From contig JAHHDT010000005.1 of the NCBI GenBank assembly GCA_019739225.1, positions 124,001 to 188,000 on the forward strand: a stretch of 64,000 nucleotides of DNA, given 5' to 3'. Position 1 is the stretch's first letter. Each line of letters opens with the position of its first letter. This DNA comes from Aquamicrobium sp. (GTDB lineage Bacteria; Pseudomonadota; Alphaproteobacteria; Rhizobiales; Rhizobiaceae). The position numbers and the translations under genes are program-made. The notes under the pieces are model-generated. The model ran no database searches. It was given only the letters and a program-made list of their open reading frames with translations, and was not told the DNA's origin. Positions 15,334-24,000 of this stretch are shown here, in pieces.

Positions 15334-16251
15334 ATGTTTGCCTACGTGCTCAGGCGTTTTGCCGGAGCGGTGCCGACGCTGTTCATCATCGTCACCATCG
15401 CCTTCTTCATGATCCGGCTCGCGCCGGGCGGCCCGTTCGATCTCGAACGCCCGCTCGACCCTTTGATCATGAAGAACCTCGAACGCGCCTACAATTTCGA
15501 CAAGCCGCTTTGGCAGCAATACCTGATCTATCTCGGCAATCTGGCGCAGGGCGACCTCGGGCCCTCGTTCACGCGCCGTGACTTCTCGGTCGTAGACCTG
15601 TTCAGGACCGGCCTGCCGGTGTCGATCCAGCTCGGTGGTATCGCGCTGTCGATCGCGCTTGTCGTCGGCGTGTTCCTTGGTGCGCTGGCGGCACTGCGCC
15701 AGAACACCTGGGTCGACTACATGGTGGTCGGCACGGCGACCTTCGGCATCACCATCCCGACCTTCGTGATCGCGCCGGTTTTCTCACTCTTTTTCGGCGT
15801 CATGATGGGCTGGCTGCCGGCCGGTGGCTGGGGCACCTGGCAGCACATGGTGTTGCCCATCGCCACGCTGGCCCTGCCACAGATCGCGATCATCGCGCGC
15901 CTGACACGTGGCGCCACCATCGAGGCATTGCGCTCCAATCATGTGCGCACCGCGCGCGCCTATGGCCTGCCGTCCTACGTCGTGGTGGGTGTTCACGCGC
16001 TGCGAGCTGCGATCCTGCCGGTGGTGTCCTATCTCGGACCGACGGCCGCGGCGCTGCTGACCGGTTCGGTGGTCGTGGAAACCATTTTCGGCATCCCCGG
16101 CATCGGCCGCTATTTCGTGCAGGGCGCGCTCGGGCGCGACTATACGCTGGTGATGGGCACGGTGGTGGTGATCGCCTGCTTCGTCATCGTCTTCAACCTC
16201 ATCGTTGACGTGCTCTATGCGTGGCTCGACCCGCGCGTGCGCTACGACTGA
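15334..16251 (+). CDS. oppB: Oligopeptide ABC transporter permease OppB
   Basis: This 305-residue inner-membrane permease opens with MFAYVLRRFAGAVPTLFIIV and RLAPGGPFD, which align closely with E. coli OppB. The cytoplasmic EAA loop appears as EALRSNHVRTARAYGLP, the contact site for the ATPase. Six transmembrane helices and the family's QNTWVDY...GITIPTFV region are present. It pairs with OppC to form the transport channel. The gene begins 21 bases after the hairpin downstream of oppA and ends 10 bases before oppC, so it is in the same operon. It is intact, in contrast to the two genes that follow. Confidence 0.94.
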   Translation: MFAYVLRRFAGAVPTLFIIVTIAFFMIRLAPGGPFDLERPLDPLIMKNLERAYNFDKPLWQQYLIYLGNLAQGDLGPSFTRRDFSVVDLFRTGLPVSIQLGGIALSIALVVGVFLGALAALRQNTWVDYMVVGTATFGITIPTFVIAPVFSLFFGVMMGWLPAGGWGTWQHMVLPIATLALPQIAIIARLTRGATIEALRSNHVRTARAYGLPSYVVVGVHALRAAILPVVSYLGPTAAALLTGSVVVETIFGIPGIGRYFVQGALGRDYTLVMGTVVVIACFVIVFNLIVDVLYAWLDPRVRYD

Positions 16252-16261
16252 GGAGGCGTCA

Positions 16262-17417
16262 ATGAGCAACACCACGCTTGAACAAGCATCCGGTCCTCGG
16301 GAGCCCCTGGTCGCTGGGCGGTCCCTCGGCCAGGATGCCTGGCTTCGCCTGAGACGCAATCGCGCGGCTGTCGCTAGCGCCGTTGTCCTGCTGTTGTTGG
16401 CGCTTGCCGGCATCGTGGGTCCCTGGATCCATGCGCATCCTTACGACCGCATCTATCCGCAATATGTGCGTGCGCCGGCGAGCCTGGAGGCATATCCGAA
16501 GGAGGACGCCATCGTGCCGGCCTTCGAAAGCGCGCTTGAGCGGGCGCGGGTGGAGATCGGTGAGATCGAGCTTTCCGGCTCCACCGTTCGCGCCCCGGTC
16601 TCCGACGACGAAGCGCTCGATCCGCGTATCGTGCGCTACATCGACCGTTCCGACCTTTTCTCCAATGCCCGCCTCGAGGACGAAGAAGGCAACGAGATGA
16701 TGGAAGGCGCGACAAGCGCCTTCATGGTGGCCGACGTTCAGCGGCTGCGCTTCGTCTTTGGCACGGATGCCAACGGGCGTGACCTGCTCTCGCGCATCCT
16801 CATCGGCATCCGCATCTCGCTGGCGATCGGCGTGCTGGCATCGATGATGGCACTGCTGCTCGGCGTCACCTACGGCGCCATTGCGGGCTATCTCGGCGGT
16901 CGCGTCGACAATCTGATGATGCGCGTGGTCGACGTCCTCTATTCGCTGCCTTTCATCTTCTTCGTCATCCTGCTGGTGGTCTTTTTCGGACGAAACTTCG
17001 TTCTGATCTTCATCGCGATCGGCTGTACCGAATGGCTCGACATGGCGCGCATCGTGCGCGGCCAGACACTCACCATCAAACGCCAGGAATATGTGCAGGC
17101 GGCGGAAGCGCTTGGCGTGAGCGATGCCGGCATCGTGCGTCGCCACATCATTCCCAACGCGCTCGGCCCGGTGGTCGTCTTCGTCACCCTGCTGGTTCCG
17201 AAGGCGATCCTGCTTGAAAGCCTGTTGTCCTTCCTCGGTCTCGGGGTGCAGGAGCCGCTCACCAGTCTCGGCCTGCTGATCGCCGAAGGTGCGGCCAACA
17301 TGCGCGGCGCAGCATGGCTGTCTGATCTATCCGGCGGTGACGCTGACGGCGATCCTGTTCGCGCTCAACTTCCTGGGCGATGGATTGCGCGACGCCCTCG
17401 ACCCGAAGGATCGCTGA
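16262..17417 (+). CDS. oppC: Oligopeptide ABC transporter permease OppC, +1 frameshift near the 3' end
   Basis: The permease reads intact to GAANMRGAAWL, then breaks. Removing one surplus base at about 17321 restores the standard OppC ending (LIYPAVTLTAILFALNFLGD then GLRDALDPKDR) and a stop at 17415-17417, one base before the next start codon. The repaired protein is about 384 residues, longer than E. coli OppC (302), because helix 1 is followed by a roughly 110-residue periplasmic segment before FGTDANGRDLLSR. The EAA loop is QEYVQAAEALGVSD. Without repair the last 50 residues are nonsense. A consensus error is more likely than decay because the downstream frame is perfectly preserved. Confidence 0.85.
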
Positions 17418-17418
17418 C

Positions 17419-19066
<1,648 letters not shown>

Positions 19067-19151
19067 TTGGAATATTTTTCGCCGATTATCGCAAATTTCC
19101 CGCTACGCGCGGCAAGGAAGCGGTGAATAGGGGAAAATTTTCAGTCGACAA

Positions 19152-19172
19152 AGTCTACTGATTTTATAGACT
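19152..19172. promoter_or_regulatory. Inverted repeat upstream of the small membrane protein gene
   Basis: AGTCTA (19152-19157) and TAGACT (19167-19172) are separated by nine AT-rich bases and end 21 bases before the ATG at 19194. The arrangement suits a dimeric repressor or activator. The convergent Rrf2 regulator gene is the nearest candidate, but this is inference. Confidence 0.45.
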
Positions 19173-19193
19173 AATGGCATGGATGGAGGAACC

Positions 19194-19349
19194 ATGTCTT
19201 ACGGGAACATCAATCGATCCAGCCGGCAGGCACAGCAAGGCACGGCGGAACGGGCCATCGTTCGCCCACGCGGCAGCGCATTCACCTACCTCATCTTCAC
19301 GGTTTCGGTGATTTTCACTGCAGCCTTCGTTCTCGGCCTCGTGGCCTAG
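19194..19349 (+). CDS. Small single-pass membrane protein, 51 residues
   Basis: This short gene has a good ribosome site (GGAGG, 8 bases before ATG 19194). Residues 1-28 are polar (MSYGNINRSSRQAQQG onward) with basic residues, and residues 29-51 form one hydrophobic segment (FTYLIFTVSVIFTAAFVLGL) ending at the C-terminus. The expected topology is N-in with a C-terminal membrane anchor. An inverted repeat lies just upstream, and the Rrf2 regulator and sulfate importer follow on the opposite strand. No family is recognised. A role tied to sulfur uptake is suggested only by position. Confidence 0.65.
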   Translation: MSYGNINRSSRQAQQGTAERAIVRPRGSAFTYLIFTVSVIFTAAFVLGLVA

Positions 19350-19357
19350 ATAGCGCC

Positions 19358-19807
19358 TCAGGCGCGTGCCTCGCGAAGACCGGCAACCTCGTCATTGTCG
19401 GCATCGCGCATCTGGGCAAGGCTCTGGCCGTCGAGCACTTCGGCAATGGCGCGACGAACATTTAGCATCATATGCCGGACCTCGCAGGTCGCTTCGTCGC
19501 AGTCCTCGCAGCGCTGGTAGCGCGTCTGGCTGGCGCAGGAGATCGGCGCGAGCGGCCCGTCCAGCACCCGCACGACATGGCCGATCCTGATGTCGCCGGC
19601 AGGCTTTGCCAGCCGATAGCCGCCGTCCTTACCTTTCCGGCTCTCGACGAAGCCGGCATTCCGCAGCTCTCCCAGTATCGCGTCGAGGAATTTCTTCGGA
19701 ATGTTCCGGGCAACGGCGATATCGTTGACGAAGGCGAGTTGGCCGGGCGGCAGGTGAGCCAGATAAACGAGAGCCTTCAGGCCGTATTTGCCCTTCTTGG
19801 TGAGCAT
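19358..19807 (-). CDS. Rrf2-family transcriptional regulator with four cysteines
   Basis: This 149-residue regulator has the Rrf2 winged helix (MLTKKGKYGLKALVYLAHLP, recognition region FVNDIAVARNIPKKFLDAIL, wing KGKDGGYRLAKP). The effector region has C91, C100, C103 and C108 in SCASQTRYQRCEDCDEATCE, a pattern close to the Fe-S-binding cysteines of IscR/NsrR/RirA and to metabolite-sensing CymR-like proteins. It lies downstream of the sulfate importer genes on the same strand, separated from cysA by 157 bases, and converges on the 51-residue protein gene. Control of the neighbouring sulfate genes is plausible but unproven. Confidence 0.88.
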   Translation of the reverse strand: MLTKKGKYGLKALVYLAHLPPGQLAFVNDIAVARNIPKKFLDAILGELRNAGFVESRKGKDGGYRLAKPAGDIRIGHVVRVLDGPLAPISCASQTRYQRCEDCDEATCEVRHMMLNVRRAIAEVLDGQSLAQMRDADNDEVAGLREARA

Positions 19808-19964
19808 GTCCGCATCATTCTCCGACCACCGCGCCTACGCAAGAGCGATGCAACGGCCAGGCAATCCAGCTTTACCTTGTCGCGGCGAGGCACCCATTCC
19901 TCATAGGATCGCGCGGCGGCACATACAAGCCGCAAGGCTCCGACATCGGCAGTGCCGGCGATGA

Positions 19965-20987
19965 TCAGGACACCGGGAACACGTTGCCGCGCAGGATACT
20001 AACATAGCCATGGTCGCTGGCTGCGACCTGCATGTCGGCCGGGACATCCAGTTCGACAGCTTCGCCGGTCTCGATGCGGGCCAGGATGCGCCGACCTTGG
20101 GGCTGGTCGATCACACGGGCCACCTGCGCCGGAATGCCGTCGCCCGCCGTCGCCCAGCCGAGGTCTACCGGCCGCGCCAGTATCTCGACCGGCCCGTCAC
20201 CGACACCTGGAGCGGGAACGGTCGCGCCCGAGACCCGTGCAATGCCGCCCGTCGCCGTTCCGGCCAGGCGGTTGGTGTCGCCCAGGAACTTCATGACGAA
20301 CGCCGATCCCGGCCGCCGGCACACATCTTCCGGCGTGCCCTGCTGCACGATCCGCCCCTCATTGAGGATGACGACGCGGTCGGCGAGGTCCAGCGCCTCT
20401 TCCTGGTCATGGGTCACGAACAGTGTCGTGATGCCGAGCTCGTCGTGGATTTCGCGCAGCCAGCGCCGCAGGTCACGCCGCACATTGGCGTCCAGTGCGC
20501 CGAACGGTTCGTCGAGCAGCAGCACCTTGGGGTCGACCGCCAGCGCCCGCGCCAACGCCACGCGCTGCCTCTGCCCACCGGAGATCTGCGTCGGGAAACG
20601 GTTGCCCAGCCCTTCCAGCCTCACGAGCCGCAACAGATCCTCGACGCGCCGCGCGATCTCGTCCTTCGACCGGCGCACCTTTGACACCTTCATGCCGAAG
20701 GCCACGTTCTCGCCCACCGTCATATGCGGAAACAGCGCATAGTGCTGGAAGACGAAGCCGACGCCGCGCTCGCGCACGGGGATGTTCGTGGCGTCTTCGT
20801 CACCGAAATGGATTGATCCGGCATCCGCATATTCTAGGCCCGCCACCATGCGCAGGATCGTCGTCTTGCCCGAGCCGGAAGGCCCGAGCAGCGCGACAAG
20901 TTCGCCACTCTCGATTTCCAGAGAGACGCCATGCACGGCGCGGAACGTGTCGAAGGTCTTCACGACCTGGTCGAGGGTGATCTTCAT
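19965..20987 (-). CDS. cysA: Sulfate/thiosulfate ABC transporter ATP-binding protein
   Basis: This 340-residue ATPase has Walker A LLGPSGSGKTT, the Q-loop FQHYALFPHMTV, signature [15 protein letters not shown], Walker B VLLLDEPFGALD and switch His in LFVTHDQEEA. Residues from about 240 form the TOBE/CysA-type regulatory region, with 'ARPVDLGWA' typical of CysA. It powers sulfate uptake with CysT and CysW at the inner membrane. Its ATG overlaps the cysW stop by four bases. The operon order leftward is sbp, cysT, cysW, cysA. The usual length for CysA is 340-365 residues. Confidence 0.94.
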   Translation of the reverse strand: MKITLDQVVKTFDTFRAVHGVSLEIESGELVALLGPSGSGKTTILRMVAGLEYADAGSIHFGDEDATNIPVRERGVGFVFQHYALFPHMTVGENVAFGMKVSKVRRSKDEIARRVEDLLRLVRLEGLGNRFPTQISGGQRQRVALARALAVDPKVLLLDEPFGALDANVRRDLRRWLREIHDELGITTLFVTHDQEEALDLADRVVILNEGRIVQQGTPEDVCRRPGSAFVMKFLGDTNRLAGTATGGIARVSGATVPAPGVGDGPVEILARPVDLGWATAGDGIPAQVARVIDQPQGRRILARIETGEAVELDVPADMQVAASDHGYVSILRGNVFPVS

Positions 20988-21880
20988 GACGTCTTTTCCT
21001 GGATGGCGACTGTTGGGCTGGCCAGCGCCGGACGGCCTGCGCGTCCCGCGCCGCGGCGCTCCAGCGCGAGCTTGGCGACAATGGTGACGAGCGCAAGCAC
21101 AGCGAGTATCGAGGCGGCCGCGAATGCGCCGACGGTGTTGTAGTCGTGATAGAGCAGCTCGATGTGCAGCGGCAGCGTGTTGGTCTGGCCGCGGATCTTT
21201 CCGGACACCACCGAGACCGCGCCGAACTCGCCCATCACGCGCGCGTTGCAAAGCACCACGCCATAGAGCAGCGCCCAGCGGATATTGGGCAGCGTCACTG
21301 TGAGGAACGTACGCCAGCCGGATGCGCCCAGCGAGGTCGCCGCCTCTTCGAGGTCCCGCCCCTGCGCCTGCATCAATGGGATCAGCTCGCGCGCAACGAA
21401 CGGCGCGGTCACGAACATCGAGGCGAGCACGATACCGGGCAGGGCGAACAGGATCTGTATCTCGGCCGATTGCAGCGCCGGGCCGAACAGGCCCTGAAGC
21501 CCGTAGACGAAGAGATAGGCAACGCCCGCGACCACCGGCGAGATCGAGAACGGGATTTCGATCACGATCAGCAGAAAACGCCGCCCCCAGAACTCGAATT
21601 TTGTGATCGCCCAGGCGGCCGCGATGCCGAAGATCGTGTTGAGCGGCACGGCGATCAGTGCCGTCAGTACGGTCAGGAAGATCGCGTGTCGCGTGTCCGG
21701 AAGCGCAATGGTTTCCGCGAAATGGCCGATGCCGAGCGCGAAAGCCTGCGTGAAGATCACCAGCAGCGGTGCCAGCACGAGCAGTGAGCCGAAGAAAACG
21801 ACGAAGGCGATCAGTGTCCAGCGAATGGCGGGCTTATCGCCGACCCGTGGCGGTTTGGCGGGGTGCTGCGCCATAGTCAT
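20984..21880 (-). CDS. cysW: Sulfate ABC transporter permease CysW
   Basis: This 298-residue inner-membrane permease has six predicted helices. The cytoplasmic EAA loop is DLEEAATSLGASGWRTF, and FGAVSVVSGKIRGQTNTLP is the CysW-specific segment. It dimerises with CysT and contacts CysA. The start at 21880 overlaps the cysT stop as ATGA; a second in-frame ATG lies at 21874. The gene is intact and of usual length (about 290). Confidence 0.94.
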   Translation of the reverse strand: MTMAQHPAKPPRVGDKPAIRWTLIAFVVFFGSLLVLAPLLVIFTQAFALGIGHFAETIALPDTRHAIFLTVLTALIAVPLNTIFGIAAAWAITKFEFWGRRFLLIVIEIPFSISPVVAGVAYLFVYGLQGLFGPALQSAEIQILFALPGIVLASMFVTAPFVARELIPLMQAQGRDLEEAATSLGASGWRTFLTVTLPNIRWALLYGVVLCNARVMGEFGAVSVVSGKIRGQTNTLPLHIELLYHDYNTVGAFAAASILAVLALVTIVAKLALERRGAGRAGRPALASPTVAIQEKTS

Positions 21881-22724
21881 GCCCTCGCCATGTAGCGCAA
21901 GGCGCGCGCCTGCAGGTAGTTCGTCACGGCAAGCATGACGAAGGCTGTGAACAGCAGCACCGATGCAATCGCCGCGGCGGCGCTGTAGTTGAATTCCTCG
22001 AGACGGATGAAGGCCAGGAGTGCGGTGATCTCGGTCGAAGAGGGCCGGTTGCCGGCAATGAAGATGACGGCGCCGAACTCGCCGAGGCTGCGCGCGAATG
22101 AAAGCGACAGGCCGGCCAGAAGCGCCGGCGTCAGCAGCGGCAGGATCACGCGCAGGAAGATCGTGCCATCCGAACCGCCGAGCGACTGCGCGGCTTCTTC
22201 GAGCGCCGGATCGAGGTCTTCCAGCACAGGCTGCACCGTGCGCACCACGAAGGGCAGGCTGGTGAAGAACATGGCCACCATGATGCCCAGCGGCGTGTAG
22301 ACGACCTGAATGCCGACCGAGGCGAGGATCGAGCCGAGCCAGCCATTCTGCGCGAATAGCGAGGTCAGGGCGATGCCGGCAACCGCCGTCGGCAGCGCGA
22401 AAGGGCAGGTCGACGAGCGCGTCGATGAGCCGTTTGCCGGGAAATTCGTAGCGAACCAGGACCCAGGCCAGCGCCAGCCCGAAGACGAGGCCGAACGCCG
22501 TCGCGGCGAGCGCGGACAAGGCTGTGACGCGGTAGCTGGCTATGGCGCGGGAGGACGAGACGATGCGCCAGTACTCCTCGGGGCCGAGGCTGGCGGCCTT
22601 GAAGATGAGCGCGCCGAGCGGCAACGCCACGATCAGCGCCACGTAGAACAGCGTGATGCCGAGCGACAGCGGCAGAGCCGGGCAGAATTCGACGTCTCAA
22701 GATCGCTTGGACCTTTCGGTGCAA
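21877..22724 (-). CDS. cysT: Sulfate ABC transporter permease CysT, two +1 frameshifts
   Basis: With two single-base corrections the gene encodes about 281 residues very like E. coli CysT (277). The N-terminus HRKVQAILRRRILPGSA is in one frame. A surplus base at about 22671 moves it to LSLGITLFYVALIVALPLGA, and a second at about 22401 moves ALVDLPF into the frame that continues LPTAVAGIALTSLFAQNGWL. The remaining 134 residues, including EDLDPALEEAAQSLGG (EAA loop) and FIAGNRPSSTEI, are intact to the stop at 21877. The start is uncertain: TTG 22724 is the best in-frame candidate. As sequenced the gene is broken; consensus error is the preferred explanation. Confidence 0.85.
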
Positions 22725-22730
22725 TGTGAG

Positions 22731-22758
22731 CGGCCGACAGGCTGACGCCCGTCGGCCG
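22731..22758 (-). terminator. Hairpin between sbp and cysT
   Basis: Arms CGGCCGAC (22731-22738) and GTCGGCCG (22751-22758) enclose a 12-base loop. It lies between the binding-protein stop and the first permease gene, the same placement as the hairpins after the other ABC binding-protein genes in this window. Confidence 0.55.
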
Positions 22759-22778
22759 TGTGTAGGCGAATTGACGGA

Positions 22779-23780
22779 TCAGCGGTCGCCGAAGATCTGG
22801 TCGAGCTTGGCGTCGGACGCGAAGTGCTCCTCCTGGATGCGGTCCCAGCCGCCGAAGACGTCTTCGGCCGTCACCAAGCGCACCTCGGGAAACTGGTCGG
22901 CAAACTCGGCCGTCACCTTTTCATCGTGGACGCGATTGCCGAACGTTGCGGCGATGCGCTGTCCCTCTTCCGAATAGAGGAAATCCAGATAATCCTTCGC
23001 CAGTTCCTGGCTGCCGCGCCGCTCGGCAACGCGGTCGACAATGGCCACCGGGAACTCGGCCAGCAGGCTGACCGACGGCACGACGCTGTCGTAGCTGTCT
23101 TCGCCATATTCGCGGGCGATCGATCGCGTCTCGGCCTCGAATGTGATGATCACGTCGCCTATGCCGCGCTCGATGAACGTCGTGGTCGCGCCGCGTCCGC
23201 CGGTATCGAACACCGGGACATTGTCGAAGATCTTGCCGACGAATTCCGCGATCTTCTCCTCGTCGTCCCCGAAGGCCTCTTTGGCGTAGGCGACCGCGGC
23301 GAGATAGGTATAGCGCGCGTTGCCGGAGGTCTTCGGGTTGGGGAAGATCACTTCCACATCGTCGCGGGCGAGATCGTCCCAGTCGGTGATGTTTTTCGGG
23401 TTGCCTTCGCGGACGAGAAACGACGGGAAGGAATAGTAGGGCGAGGCGTTGTTGGGGAACTCGCTCTGCCAATCGTCGGAAACGAAGCCCTGCTGCACGA
23501 GGAAGTCGATGTCCGTCGTCTGGTTGAAGGTCACCACATCCGCCTCGAGGCCTTCGGCGATGGAGCGCGCCTGGGCCGAAGTGCCGCCATGGGACTGGTC
23601 CACCGTAACGTCGCGTCCGGTCTGCGCCTTATAGGCGGGCACGAAGGCCTCGTTGATTGCGGCGAAAAGCTCGCGGGCGATGTCGTAGGAGGAGTTGAGG
23701 ATCTTGTCCGGCGACTGCGCCTGCGCGGGCGCGGCGAAGAGGAGCGCGGCGGCGGCGCCGGCGAGAAGAAGGCGTTTCAT
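22779..23780 (-). CDS. Sulfate/thiosulfate-binding periplasmic protein
   Basis: This 333-residue protein has a Sec signal of about 21 residues (MKRLLLAGAAAALLFAAPAQ). Family blocks are clear: ILNSSYDIARELFAAINEAF, DQSHGGTSAQARSIAEGLEA, VIFPNPKTSGNARYTYLAA and VTFEAE-like ITFEAETRS. These match the Sbp/CysP fold, in which sulfate is held by main-chain amides. The start at 23780 has GGAG about eight bases upstream; a longer in-frame start lacks support. It heads the leftward sulfate operon and is followed by a hairpin, which would favour its expression over the permeases. Sulfate and thiosulfate preference cannot be separated by eye. Confidence 0.92.
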   Translation of the reverse strand: MKRLLLAGAAAALLFAAPAQAQSPDKILNSSYDIARELFAAINEAFVPAYKAQTGRDVTVDQSHGGTSAQARSIAEGLEADVVTFNQTTDIDFLVQQGFVSDDWQSEFPNNASPYYSFPSFLVREGNPKNITDWDDLARDDVEVIFPNPKTSGNARYTYLAAVAYAKEAFGDDEEKIAEFVGKIFDNVPVFDTGGRGATTTFIERGIGDVIITFEAETRSIAREYGEDSYDSVVPSVSLLAEFPVAIVDRVAERRGSQELAKDYLDFLYSEEGQRIAATFGNRVHDEKVTAEFADQFPEVRLVTAEDVFGGWDRIQEEHFASDAKLDQIFGDR

Positions 23781-23878
23781 GAGGAACTCCGTGAGAAAGG
23801 ACATGCGTCCAGTTCACGCAGAATATCCGTCTTCGCAGGTGCGGGAGAGGCACGTTTACGGGGACGCCCGCCCGGGAA

Positions 23879-23891
23879 ATAGAAATTCTAT
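23879..23891. promoter_or_regulatory. Palindrome upstream of the sulfate operon
   Basis: ATAGAA and TTCTAT flank a single central A at 23879-23891, about 100 bases upstream of the sbp start. It is an AT-rich island in GC-rich surroundings and could be an operator for sulfur control; the binding protein is unknown. Confidence 0.35.
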
Positions 23892-23951
23892 CCTGTGGTG
23901 CGTCTGGTTTGGGATTTTCCGTCTCCGTATGTGGGAAACAGCGCAGTGATG

Positions 23952-23988
23952 TTGCCCGCGTCGGCGACCAAACGCACGACGCGGGCAA
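23952..23988 (-). terminator. Hairpin downstream of the aldolase/dehydrogenase gene
   Basis: Arms TTGCCCGCGTCG (23952-23963) and CGACGCGGGCAA (23977-23988) form a perfect 12-bp stem with a 13-base loop, 12 bases past the stop of the leftward aldolase gene. It probably ends the importer-aldolase operon. No T-run is visible. Confidence 0.6.
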
Positions 23989-24000
23989 ATGTGGGTTCGT

